A DNA stretch of 33,784 nucleotides from assembly GCA_964501335.1 (NCBI GenBank), contig CAZCTC010000083.1, positions 1 to 33,784 on the forward strand, in the 5' to 3' direction. The position numbers and the translations under genes were made by a program. Shown here piece by piece: positions 1-10,000 of the stretch. The notes under the pieces are model-generated. The model did no database searches. It worked only from the letters and a program-made list of their open reading frames with translations, and was not told the DNA's origin. The DNA is from CAZCTC01 sp964501335 (GTDB taxonomy: Bacteria > Chloroflexota > Anaerolineae > B4-G1 > SLSP01). Position 1 is the stretch's first letter. Each line of letters begins with the position of its first letter.

Positions 1-387
1 CTGCCAATCCATTTTCATCCTTCGGGGTGCCGCCCCCCCTGCATGGCCTTCTGTCCTGAAAATAGCCCGACCGTGCAAAAAATCCCCCACGGGCGACCAT
101 AAAGGTCGCCCCTACGCAAACACCGCCAATGTAGGGGTACCCCTTGTGGGTACCCAATCCTGCCAATCCATTTTCATCCTTCGGGGTGCCGCCCCCCCTG
201 CATGGCCTTCTGTCCTGAAAATAGCCCGACCGTGCAAAAAATCCCCCACGGGCGACCATAAAGGTCGCCCCTACGCAAACACCGCCAATGTAGGGGTACC
301 CCTTGTGGGTACCCAATCCTGCCAATCCATTTTCATCCTTCGGGGTGCCGCCCCCCCTGCATGGCCTTCTGTCTTGAAAATAGCCCG
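1..387. repeat. 159-bp tandem repeat, about 2.4 copies
   Basis: Units begin at 1, 160 and 319 and are almost identical. The third copy breaks off near 387, and the array is probably cut by the window edge, so more copies may lie to the left. Each unit starts with the same block (CTTCGGGGTGCCGCC, then a TTCTGTCCTGAAAATAG box) that forms the left part of the dispersed hairpin elements at 2905-3116 and 21100-21312. It also contains short inverted repeats such as GGGCGACC/GGTCGCCC and GGGGTACCCC. No credible gene lies here; the open frames merely reflect the repeat period. Confidence 0.9.
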
Positions 388-515
388 CCCAAAGGTGCGA
401 CGCACTTTCTATCCATAGAACCATCGATTCAAACGACTCAACCTGAAGGCAAACCGCCTTTCATTGCAGATCAGAGTGCGTTGCACCTCCGTGGAAAATC
501 ACCCTCACCCGCACA

Positions 516-640
516 AGACACATTCCCCATAAGAAACGCCGCGCGGTGCGAAGCAGGCAGAGAGTTTCTTTTGTTGATGTTTTTGTGCGCATTCTGATGC
601 GCACAAAAACATCGGCCTTTTCCAGAGCCGTCCCGGCGAC
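516..640 (+). repeat. Dispersed hairpin element, copy a
   Basis: This copy carries the conserved leader GCGCGGTGCGAAGCAGGCAG followed by a T-rich stretch. A perfect 17-bp stem follows (576-592 pairing with 597-613, loop TCTG 593-596), and then the trailer TTTTCCAGAGCCGTCCCGGC. The loop is the reverse complement of the CAGA loop seen in most other copies, although the flanks keep their orientation, so only the palindromic centre looks flipped. No gene overlaps it. Confidence 0.8.
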
Positions 641-781
641 ACGGGCTGTCTACTGTCTACTTGCTGCTGTCTACTTTCTTTGGCCTTTTCCAGAGCCGTC
701 CCGGCGACGCGGGCTATCTACTGTCTACTTGCTGCTGTCTACTTTCTTTGGCCCTTTTCCAGAGCCGTCCCGGCGACGCAT
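614..781. repeat. 68-bp tandem repeat with internal 7-bp repeats
   Basis: The trailer of hairpin copy a (TTTTCCAGAGCCGTCCCGGC) recurs with a period of 68-69 bp, giving two complete units and a partial third. Between trailers sit runs of TGTCTAC/TGCTGTCTAC, a 7-bp tandem repeat. The same TGTCTAC heptamers occur inside the NRPS gene at 5703-5715, 9049-9080 and 12524-12553. The rest of 387-821 shows no gene. Confidence 0.85.
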
Positions 782-821
782 GAATTTCCCATCACGTTTC
801 AAAATCCCAACCTGCGCAAAC

Positions 822-1934
822 CTACCTTTCCGGGAAGGCACACTTCACAATCCGCGGCTGAACTGAAAAATCTTTCGGATCATAGACCAGATCGTACAGC
901 GAGCCGTCCGGCCCGAGCTGATCCGGGTAAATTCCCTCCGGCACGCGGACAATCTGCTCGACCGCCCAGGTAGGAGAAAACCTCGCCAGCAAAGGCTCTC
1001 CCTCCCCGGTGTAAGTCCTGACATACAGCCGCCCAGCGACATCCACCCCGAACAACCGGGTATAAGTCGGCGAGACAATCCCGGTCGATTCGATCATTCC
1101 ACCCACACTCCCCGGCGCTTCAACGCGGTGCTCGAAGGTCCGGCGATCCGGCCCCCAATTGACCAGATTATCACTTTCCGCATTGTAGATGTAAAGATTC
1201 CGGTCCCATCCCACCATAAACCCCTCGTACTTCAACAGATTCTCGGATCCCATGTAATAAAATTCCGGCCGCCCCTCGATATCGAAATGCACCACACCGG
1301 CCGGCGGCAACAAGACATAGAGACCGCCCTCGCGATCAGAGATAAGAGTGTTCATATATATGGAATGCAATGGATAATAAGGCTCCAGATCGAGGGATTC
1401 TTTTTCCTCACCCTCTGAAGAAAAGACCGCGATCCGATCGACTTCGCGCTCTTTTCGACCCGTCGGAAACAACAAAAACACCCGCTCTTTACTCACGGCA
1501 ATATTGGGCCAGCCCCTGGCCGAATAATCACAGGGATCGCGTGGGCCATACGCCCAGGGAGTTGAAATGGTTTGCGAAACCACTCCTTCGGAAAACTCCA
1601 CAATCCGATAGTTGACTCGATCGAAAATAAAAAGATTTCCCTGCTCGTCCACCTGAGGAGAATAGGGTCTCCCAAAAACCCCGTTTTCCACAGACTCGTC
1701 ACAGTGACCCAACTGCCCGGCCTCCGAACCCCATTGAAGTTGAGCATAATCGACACAGTCGAGCATCCCCACAGCAACCGTCGGCGTTGCAGTCGGAGCT
1801 GGAACCGTCGGCGTTGCCGTTGGAACTACCGGCGTAGGCGGCACATACAGCCCCACCGGCGCAGAGGTATTGTCGGCGCAAGAACAAAACAAAAGCACCA
1901 TCAAAAGAACAAAGAAACGACTGTAAAATCGCAT
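822..1934 (-). CDS. Predicted lipoprotein with beta-propeller-like body
   Basis: The protein has 370 residues if translated from the ATG at 1934. That start follows GAGGTGA at a good distance; a GTG at 1943 would add three residues. The N-terminus is a short basic stretch and a hydrophobic segment ending Phe-Cys-Ser-Cys, so Cys19 is the likely lipidated residue. A Thr/Pro-rich linker follows (about residues 26-55), common in Chloroflexota surface lipoproteins. The body contains repeated strands such as DEQGNLFIFDRVNYRIVEFS and GLYVLLPPAGVVHFDIEG, resembling NHL/beta-propeller blades. It is probably anchored to the outer face of the membrane; ligand unknown. The preceding gene's TGA lies about 10 nt upstream, so the two are likely co-transcribed and translationally coupled. 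The downstream side runs into repeats with no clear terminator. The family is not named with confidence. Confidence 0.75.
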   Translation of the reverse strand: MRFYSRFFVLLMVLLFCSCADNTSAPVGLYVPPTPVVPTATPTVPAPTATPTVAVGMLDCVDYAQLQWGSEAGQLGHCDESVENGVFGRPYSPQVDEQGNLFIFDRVNYRIVEFSEGVVSQTISTPWAYGPRDPCDYSARGWPNIAVSKERVFLLFPTGRKEREVDRIAVFSSEGEEKESLDLEPYYPLHSIYMNTLISDREGGLYVLLPPAGVVHFDIEGRPEFYYMGSENLLKYEGFMVGWDRNLYIYNAESDNLVNWGPDRRTFEHRVEAPGSVGGMIESTGIVSPTYTRLFGVDVAGRLYVRTYTGEGEPLLARFSPTWAVEQIVRVPEGIYPDQLGPDGSLYDLVYDPKDFSVQPRIVKCAFPER

Positions 1935-1944
1935 CGCCTTCACC

Positions 1945-2526
1945 TCACTCCATATCTGTAATCAACCGATATTCCCCGCATTCCAGACATTGAAAGAGAT
2001 AGACCTCCATTGAATAAGCCACCTCGTTGTTCCTGGGCGAATCAGGCCGAATATCAGCCCACCAGTCTGGATGAGCTCTTCCCATCAAATGCGCATAAAA
2101 GAAAGCTTTCGCATCCCGCCCCCCCGCCAGGGCTACGATATCCGGCCGCCCGGCAATTTTGATAAAACGACAATAATCGCCGCAATGCCCGGGCCATTCG
2201 ATATCGTTCCAGGTAACCAGAGAAGGCGTCCGGTACTCCAACTCGTCGATACGTTGAATGACCAGCGCTTCCCTTTGCTCAGGCGACAATTCAGGATGAT
2301 AAAGCTGCAACTGATTCCGGATCAAGCGGCTCCCCTCGTTAGTCGATGCACCTGCCTCGGTCAGCCGGCCCTGAATCAAACAGGCCTCACAGACAAACTC
2401 AATATCGTTCTGGCCATAGTAAGGCCCGGCATATCCCGGCCGCTCCTCGCCACAAAAATCACAAAGCTGAGGCTCCTTTGTATAGGTCGAAAACTCATGC
2501 GGATGTTGAAAATAACGAAAGCTCAT
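1945..2526 (-). CDS. CbrC / UPF0167 family protein
   Basis: This 193-residue protein matches the pattern of the CbrC (UPF0167) family, named for E. coli CbrC, which was linked to colicin E2 tolerance. Visible landmarks are an N-terminal FRYFQHPHEF, a CxxC pair (Cys22, Cys25) followed by GYAGPYYG, a second CxxC (Cys46, Cys49) in CEACLIQG, the central RTPSLVTWNDIEWPGHCGD, and a C-terminal YLFQCLECG. The paired cysteines suggest metal binding; biochemical activity of the family is not established. The ATG at 2526 follows AAGGAG at 9 nt. Its stop is 10 nt from the ATG of the lipoprotein gene, indicating an operon. Length fits the family. Colicin resistance should not be assumed here. Confidence 0.85.
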   Translation of the reverse strand: MSFRYFQHPHEFSTYTKEPQLCDFCGEERPGYAGPYYGQNDIEFVCEACLIQGRLTEAGASTNEGSRLIRNQLQLYHPELSPEQREALVIQRIDELEYRTPSLVTWNDIEWPGHCGDYCRFIKIAGRPDIVALAGGRDAKAFFYAHLMGRAHPDWWADIRPDSPRNNEVAYSMEVYLFQCLECGEYRLITDME

Positions 2527-2595
2527 TGACTGTCGCTCCTTTTAATATCGCCTTCCCCCCTCGTATCGACTAAAACGCATTGCTCCGGAAGCATG

Positions 2596-2786
2596 CGCCT
2601 CTGTCCTGAAAACAGGGCTCTATGGCATGGCCCCGGCCTTGTAACGTCCCGCAAATGATCTTTTCCCGGTCAGATACGACGCGCGGTGCGAAGCAGGCAG
2701 AGAGAACTTTTTATTTATGTTTTCGGCGGCTTCAGAAAGCCGCCGAAAACATAGGCTTTTCCAGAGCCGCCCAGGCGACACTTTCT
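2596..2786 (+). repeat. Dispersed hairpin element, copy b
   Basis: A near full-length copy. It begins with a CTCTGTCCTGAAAACAG box, then the CGTCCCGCAAATGATC box, the leader GCGCGGTGCGAAGCAGGCAG, a T-rich run, and a perfect 17-bp stem (2716-2732 with 2737-2753, loop CAGA). It ends with TTTTCCAGAGCCGCCCAGGC. Copy h2 (21100-21312) matches it in reverse orientation, including the flanks. Stretches between this and copy c show no gene. Confidence 0.85.
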
Positions 2787-2904
2787 AAGCCCTCCCCCTC
2801 ACTTCTATGCCGGTGGCGCATCTTCACAAAGAATTTCCCCAAAGCGCGTCACACCTGTACAACTACATGGGGGAGGGATGGGGAGGGGGCCAGCGCCCAG
2901 CACC

Positions 2905-3116
2905 CCATTTTCATCCTTCGGGGTGCCGCCCCCGGCATGGCCTTCTGTCCTGAAAATAGGGCTCTATGGCATGGCCCCGGCCTTATAGCGTCCCGCAAAT
3001 GATGCCCTCCCCGGAAAATGCGCCGCGCTGGATGGGGGAGAGAGTTTTTTGTTGATGTTTTCTCGCGCATCAGAATGCGCGAGAAAACATAGCCTTTTCC
3101 AGAGCCGTCCCGGCAG
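2905..3116 (+). repeat. Dispersed hairpin element, copy c (full length)
   Basis: It starts with the CTTCGGGGTGCCGCC block shared with the 159-bp array, then the TTCTGTCCTGAAAATAG box, CGTCCCGCAAATGATG, the GAGAG plus T-rich leader, and a 16-bp perfect stem (3055-3070 with 3075-3090, loop CAGA). It ends with TTTTCCAGAGCCGTCCCGGC. The following 3117-3431 contains a purine-rich inverted repeat (about 3125-3140 against 3187-3203) and a remnant TTCTGTCCCGC box near 3282, but no gene. Confidence 0.85.
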
Positions 3117-3306
3117 CGCTCTCTTCCCCCTCCTTCCCCCACAGAGCAGTCGTCATTTGGAAACCGGATCCCCGTTCCCGCGTGTTCGTTGGGGGAAGGA
3201 GGGGGCTAGGGGGAGGATGAGGGCCAACAAGATGGCCCTGAAAACTATTTTCTTCTCTCAGAGTATCGCCCCCGCATCGCCTTCTGTCCCGCAAAGGTCT
3301 TTGTAG

Positions 3307-3312
3307 TATAAT
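3307..3312 (+). promoter_or_regulatory. Possible -10 box upstream of the 139-residue gene
   Basis: A consensus TATAAT lies about 120 nt before the start codon at 3432. No good -35 box is found 16-18 nt upstream (the stretch reads TCTGTCC), so this is only a candidate. Confidence 0.3.
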
Positions 3313-3431
3313 CAACCCCGTTTTCAATAAAAACATTTGCTTCTCCAAACAAGCGCCAGCCCGGATGATTCTCTCCGAAAAATGATACTGAAAACTCTCG
3401 AAAATGGAAATGAAAGGCAGGCCCGAAACCT

Positions 3432-3851
3432 ATGAACATGAACGACTTTTCTAAACTCCAATCGACTGAACACATGCTGAAATGGCTCGCTGAGGATCCC
3501 TATGCCGCCATCTATACCGAAATCGAGCAGATCCTCGACCGGCAGGTCCCCGGCTCACAGTTGCTCAAATTTGAGGTGACCTCCGATCCGCAGTGGTTGA
3601 CCGGGGGCCGGCGCAGCGAAGACAATCCCAATCAGGTCATTCTGGTGCGCACCGGTGTGGCCTTTGCCTTCACATTGCAGGTCCGCGAACCGGACGGCCC
3701 CACCCACGAGCTGCATGGAGTCTATTCCTGGGTCGGCACCCACCTGGATGAGCCGGCTAACCGTAAACAACGGGTCTGGTTTGACCTTAATGTCTCGCTG
3801 GAAGCGTACGGCTCCGCCGGAGAACTTAAAAGCCGCCTCTATTTCGATTGA
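3432..3851 (+). CDS. Hypothetical protein, 139 residues
   Basis: I do not recognise this protein. It has no signal peptide or membrane segment. The N-terminal third is helical and acidic (EHMLKWLAEDPYAAIYTEIE). The rest alternates short hydrophobic strands with charged turns (QVILVRTGVAFAFTLQVRE, QRVWFDLNVSLEAYG), suggesting a small soluble alpha/beta or beta-sandwich fold. A second ATG at 3438 is an alternative start, and the purine stretch AAAGGCAGG upstream is a rather distant ribosome site. It stands alone between repeat fields, with its stop 7 nt from a strong hairpin. Codon use looks like its neighbours and the frame is intact, so it is probably a real gene of unknown role. Confidence 0.65.
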   Translation: MNMNDFSKLQSTEHMLKWLAEDPYAAIYTEIEQILDRQVPGSQLLKFEVTSDPQWLTGGRRSEDNPNQVILVRTGVAFAFTLQVREPDGPTHELHGVYSWVGTHLDEPANRKQRVWFDLNVSLEAYGSAGELKSRLYFD

Positions 3852-3858
3852 GTTTTTA

Positions 3859-3907
3859 TTTATTTTGTCGGCGGCTTCAGAAAGCCGCCGACAAAATAAA
3901 TTTTTTT
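3859..3907 (+). terminator. Strong hairpin plus T-run after the 139-residue gene
   Basis: A perfect 19-bp stem (3859-3877 with 3882-3900, loop CAGA) begins 7 nt after the TGA and is followed by seven T residues. It has the form of an intrinsic terminator for the upstream gene. The stem and loop are of the same type as the dispersed hairpin elements, so one of these elements may have been co-opted. Confidence 0.55.
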
Positions 3908-4031
3908 CTCCCTGCACAGTTGTTCATTGCTGGACGGGCAGAGAAAGTTTTTTGTTTGTGTTTTTTCTCCAGCCCTTCCGGGCTAACCACACAGGTACAA
4001 TTTCTCGTTTTACGTTTTACGTTTCACGTTC
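3908..4031. repeat. Partial hairpin element and 7-bp repeat before the NRPS stop
   Basis: A degenerate element copy (GACGGGCAGAG leader, T-rich run, short AGCCC/GGGCT stem, CACACAGG trailer) is followed at 4005-4030 by a 7-bp tandem repeat of CGTTTTA/CGTTTCA ending just short of the NRPS stop codon. This is a heptamer family distinct from TGTCTAC. Confidence 0.65.
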
Positions 4032-4035
4032 CCCC

Positions 4036-7000
4036 TCACAGCAGCTCCCCGAAATACCGCGCCAGCAGCCGCTCGTCGACGGGCGGACACTCGATGCCCG
4101 TCCCCGCCAGCCCGGCCGTCACATTCCGGATATCGTAAACCAGATTCTTCGCCGGCCGGCCGTCCGACCAGACCGGGGCCAGCGCATAGTATTCCTCCGG
4201 CCGGCCCTGCTCCTCCAGATGCTTCTGTAACCGCACCAGCCACTCCCCATAGGAAACCAGCTGCAACGGTCGCCCCTGCGTGGCAAACCACTCGACAATC
4301 CGCCGGAAAAGCATGGGCCGGGGATTGGTCAGATGATAGAAACTCTCCGGCGAGTCCGGCCGCCGCGATAACACCCACACCGCCGCACTGACGAAATCCA
4401 CTGGCGTCTGATCCACCCAATAATCCATCTCCGGCGCCGCTCCCATCTGCGCGCAATTGAAGATCATCCGGTAGATAAAGTCGCTTTGATTGGGCAAACC
4501 GGTCTGAGTATGCCCGCTGATCCGGCCCGGCCGGTAAATGGAAACGGCAAAGCCGCGTCGTTTGGCCCGCAGCATCAACTGCTCGGCCACCCATTTGCTC
4601 TGCCCGTACCCGATGTGCAATCCTTTACACTCCGCCGCCGGATCGGATTCCAGGATCGGCGCCTCTTCCTGATAATGCTCATCCGAGAAAACCCCCAACG
4701 TCGAGATATAATGGATGGCCTTCGGCACCCGCAGCGCCGCCAGTTCGAGCACGGTCTGCGTCCCCAATACATTCGCCGGCTTGAGCCCGGCGTAGGAATA
4801 GGCATAACTTACCCCCGCGCCACAGTGGAAGATGCTCCCCACCGCTCCGGCCAGCTCCTGGAACCGCACCTCATCCAACCCGAAACGGGGCTGCGCCAGA
4901 CTCCCGGCCACCGCGACGATCCGTTCCCTGAAACTCTCGTCCCACAGCCGAAACTCCTGCATCTTCTTGCAGATCCGCTCGAAACCGGCCCGCGCATCGG
5001 CCGCCCGCACCAGACAATAGACCGGCGCCGCCTGCCGACGCAACAGTTCGGCCAGCAGATAGACCCCCAGGAAACCGGTGGCCCCCGTCAGGAAGATCGC
5101 CGCCGGCACCGCCTCCCCGGCCGGCAACGGATCGAGTTCCGGCATGGATCGGACTTCCGCCCATAGATCGGGCTCCTCCGCATCTTCCATCGGCCCCGCC
5201 CTCTGAACTCCGGCCTCTTCAATCAACATTGCCAGATGTTCAATCGTGGGCCGCTCCAGGAACTTCCGCAGCGCGACCTCCACCTTGAACTCAGATTGCA
5301 CCACCAGCAACAACCGGGCCGCCAGCAGCGAATGCCCGCCCAGCTCGAAGAAATTGGCGCGAATTCCCATCCGGGCCTGCTGGAAAAGTCCCATCCAGAT
5401 ATCCACCAGCTTCTTCTCCAACGCCGTCTGCGGCAGATCGATTGCCAGCTCGTCCGTTTCCGGCACTGCCTCGACCTCCGGTTTGGGCAGCGAGCGCCGA
5501 TCGATCTTCCCGCTCGGCGTGCGCGGCAGCTCCGGCAGCATCACAAACGCAGAAGGGACCATATACTCGGGCAGCCGGGTTTTCAAATGCTCGCGCAGCA
5601 AAGACTGGATGTCGGAAGATTGGATGTTGGAAGACTGGATGTTGGAAGACTGGAAGCCGGAAGCCACATCCCCTTCTTCCAATCTTCCAATCTTCCGCTC
5701 TTCGCTGTCTACTATATATGCCACCAACCGTTTGTCCCCCGGCGTCTCTTCCCGCACCACCACGACGCAGGCGACCACCCCCGGATATTGCTGCAACACC
5801 GCCTCGATTTCGCCCAACTCGACCCGGAAACCACGGATTTTGATCTGCGCATCGCGCCGCCCCAGGAACTCAATCTCACCGTCGGACCGCCAACGGCAGA
5901 GATCACCGGTGCGATAGAGCCGCGCGCCGGGCTGATCGCTGAACGGATGCGGGATAAACTTCTCGGCCGTCAACGCCGGGCGCCCCCGATACCCCCGGGC
6001 CAGACAGCTGCCGCCCAGGTAAAGCTCGCCCGGCACTCCCACCGGCACCGGCCGCAGCCAGGGATCGAGGACATAACACTCCGCATTCGTCACCGGCCGG
6101 CCCACCGGCGGCCAGGTCTCCCACGAATCCGGCGCCCCGTTCAGCGTGAAGGCCGTCGCAACGTGAGTCTCCGTCGGCCCATATTGATTGTGCAGGGTCG
6201 CTCCCGGCAGCGCGGCAAAGAAATCCTTCACCGCCCCCGTCACCTGCAACGCCTCTCCCGCTGTAATAACTTCCCGCAGCGCCAGCGCCGGCCGCTGGGA
6301 ATGCAAAGAGGCCGCCACCGTCAGATATTGCAACGCCACAAAGGGCAGGAAAATCCGCTCGACCGCTTCCCCGGCCAGCAGATTCAACAGCGCCGTGAAA
6401 TCCTGCCGCTGCTCGTTCTTCGCCACGATGACCGTCCCGCCCGAACACCAGGCGGTAAACAACTCCTGACAGGAGACATCGAAGTTCAACGAAGCATAGT
6501 GCAGCGTGCGGGCCGGCCTGGATAAAGCCGTATTTTCCAACTGCCAGCGGATTAGATGGGTCAGCACCCGATGCGGCAGCGCCACTCCCTTCGGCCGTCC
6601 TGTCGATCCCGAGGTATAAAGCACATAAAGCAGCGATTCAGGCGAAGCCAGATTCGGCAAATTGCCCGTCTCGGCTTCTTCGCCGATCTCTTCCAGATAG
6701 ACCCGCTGCGCTGTAAAGGCCAGCGGCTCCAGCGATTTCTGCATCACCACCACCGAGAGCCGGGCATCCTCGCCCATAAAGGCCAGCCGCTCCGGCGGAT
6801 AGCCGGGATCGAGCGGCAGATAGGCCCCGCCCGCTTTGACAATCCCCAGCACCCCCACCAACGCCTCAATCGAGCGGGTTGCCACCAGCCCCACCGCCTG
6901 ATCCGGCCCGACGCCCGCCCGGCGCAGCCGGTGTGCCAGTTGATTGGCCCGCGCATTCAACTCCCGATAGGTCAACTGCTCGTCGCCGCAGCGGACCGCC

Positions 7001-10000
7001 GGCGCCTCCGGCGTCCGTTCACACTGCGCCTCGAAAAGTTGATGCAGACATTCCATCGGCGACTGCACCTTCTCCGGCCGCGCCCAGGAATCCAGCTGTT
7101 GCCGCTCCGCCGCCGTCAACAACGGCAGCTCGGTCAGACGGGCCGTGGGTTGCGCGACGATTCCTTCCAGCAACGTCCGAAAATGCCCCACCATCCGCTC
7201 GATCCGCTCCGCCACAAAAAGATCGGTGCGATATTCCCACGTCCCCAAAAGCCCCCGGCCGTTTTCCTCGGGCTCCAGCGAAAGCAAAAGATCGAACTTG
7301 GCCGTATGCGAAGGCACCCGCAACTGTGAAATCGCCAGTTCCGGCAGCTCGACCGAAATCACCGGCGAATTCTGCAGCACCAGCATCACATTGAAAAAGG
7401 GCGTATGGCTGAAATCCCGCTCGGGCTGCAACACCTCGACCATTTTTTCAAAAGGCAGATCCTGATGGGCATAGGCTTCCAGTGTCGTCTCCCGCACCCT
7501 CTCCAACAGCTCCGTAAAAGTCATCGGTTCGGTTAACTGCGTCCGCAGCGCCAGCGTGTTGACAAAGAAACCGATCAACCCTTCAATCTCGCTCCGGTTG
7601 CGATTGGCAATCGGCGACCCGACCGAAAGATCGGTCTGGCCCGTATAACGGAAAAGCAGTGTCTTGAAAGCTGCCAGTAAGATCATAAAGAGCGTCACCC
7701 CCTGTTGCTGGCTTAAATTCTGCAACGCATCGACCAGCGACACCGGCAGGATGAACTCCAGGTTGGCCCCCCGCTCTGAAGGCGAGGTCGGGCGCGGATA
7801 GTCGGTCGGCAGTTCCAACGGCGGCGGCGGGGTCCCCAGTTGCTGCTTCCAATACTCCAGCTGCGACTCCCAGACCCCCTGTTGCATCTGCTCCTGCTGC
7901 CAGAGCGTAAAATCGGCATACTGAATCGGCAACGGCGGCAGCCCGGCTTTATCCTTCTGAACTTCTGCATCGCCCGGCATCTCCACGTTCAACGACTGAT
8001 TTTCACAAAACGCCGTATAAAGCGCGTTGAACTCCCGGCTCAACACCCCCATCGACCAGCCGTCCGAGATAATGTGATGGAGGGTCAACAACAACCAGTG
8101 CTCCCTCTCACCCAATTGCAACAGCCTCGCCCGCACCAGCGGCCCCCGGCTGAGATCGAACGGCAGCAAAGCCTCCTCCGTCGTCAGCCGCCAGGCCTCG
8201 CGCTCTCGTTCTGCCTCCGACAAAACCCTCAGATCGGCCACCGGCACCGCAAGCCTCACCACAGGCGAGATCTCCTGCCGCGGCTCGCTCGCTTCCACCA
8301 CAAAAGCCGTCCGCAAGGTCTCATGGCGCTCCACCAGCGCATTGAGACTGCGCTCCACCGCCCCCCGATCCAGCGGACCGACCAGCCGCAGCGCCAACGG
8401 AATATTGTAGGTCGGCAATCCCGGATCAAGCTGATCCAGGAACCACAGACGCTGCTGGGCAAAGGAGAGCGGCAGCAGGCCGCCCCGCTTCACCGGCTGG
8501 ATAGGAGAAAACTTCCCGGCCCCCCCAGACCCTCTCAGAAGGAGCAGCGCATCGACGTCGGCCGCCACCCCCGCAATGGTGGGATGTTCAAGCAGCCGGC
8601 GCAGCGGCAGCTCCACATTGAAAAGCGCCCGAATCCGCGAAACTACCTGCGTGGCCAACAACGAATGGCCACCCATCTCGAAAAAGTTATCGTGAATGCC
8701 CGGCTGCGGAACGGAAAGCACCGCCGACCAGATCTCCTGCACCCCGGCTTCCGTCGGTGTGCGCGGCGCCACATATTCCGTCCGCAGGCTGAAACCAGGC
8801 TCAGGAACCGGAAGCGCGTTACGATCCACCTTCCCCGTCGGAGTCAACGGCAACTCATCCAGCACCACAAAAGCCGCCGGGATCATATAATCGGGCAGAT
8901 AATCCTTCAAAAAGGATCGAAACGCCGTCGATTGGATGTTGGAAGATTGGGAATCAGAAACGCGAGCCCCTGCATCCAGAGAACCATTCTTCCATTCTTC
9001 CAATCTTCCACTCCCCGGTTCCTCCAGTCTTCCATTCCCCTCTTCACTGTCTACTGTCTGCTGTCTACTGTCTACTATATAAGCCACCAGACGTTTCTCA
9101 TGCGCGCCGCTGCCCAGCACCGTCACCAACACATTCTTCACCCCCGGATACTTCAACAGCTGCGCCTCGATATCGCCCAGTTCAATCCGAAAGCCGCGGA
9201 TCTTGACCTGTTGATCCAGCCGGCCGAGAAATTCCAGATTGCCGTCGGGGAAAAAACGGCAGAGATCGCCGGTGCGATAGAGCCGCGCCCCGGGCTCCTT
9301 GCTGAAAGGATGGGGGACAAACTTCTCCGCCGTCAGGGCCGGCCGTCGCCAGTAACCGCGCGCCAGCCCCTCGCCGCCGGTATACAATTCGCCGGGCACC
9401 CCCACCGGCACCGGCTGCATCCGGTCATCCAGCACATAGATCTCCGTATTGTAGATCGCCGAACCGATCGGCACCGAAGTCGTCCAGGATTGAGCGTTGG
9501 AGACCGGATAACAGGTCGTCACGACCGAATTTTCCGTCGGCCCATAGGCATTGACAAGCCGGCCGGGAAGCATCTCAGCCACCTTGCGGGCATGAGGCAA
9601 CGAAAGGACATCCCCCCCCACGATCAAATACCGGAGGTTTATCAGATCAGAAAGCTGTTGATCCACCATCAAGGGAAAGAGCCCGGAAATCATAATCATA
9701 GAGGTCACCCCGGATTCCCGGATCACCCGCCCCAGCTCCTCCAACGACAGCACCCCCGGCGGAGCGACCACCAATCGCCCCCCGTTCAGCAGAGCCCCCC
9801 AGATCTCCCAGGCGGAGGGATCAAAGGAGATCGAAGTAAATTGCAGCCAGCTCTCCGCTTCGTTCATCTCCACATAGTTGTTGTTTTTGACCAACCGCAC
9901 CAGTCCCCGGTGTGGCACCCCTACCCCTTTAGGCACCCCCGTCGAGCCCGAGGTGTAGATAATATAAAGCAGGTTCTCCGGCATGCCCACCGGCGCAGGG

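Noticed and set aside
1..387. CRISPR array
   Set aside because: The 159-bp units are contiguous with no spacers, and no cas genes are near.
146..973. Small plus-strand open frames in the first kilobase
   Set aside because: They follow the tandem repeats or are antisense to the lipoprotein gene, with no ribosome sites.
516..3116. tRNA or structured small RNA genes at the hairpins
   Set aside because: Each is a single long stem with a 4-nt loop and no cloverleaf or promoter. They repeat through the window and look like repeat elements.
4036..5250. Thioesterase domain at the end of the NRPS
   Set aside because: No GxSxG pattern is present; TGATGFLG and YGQSKW identify a reductase instead.
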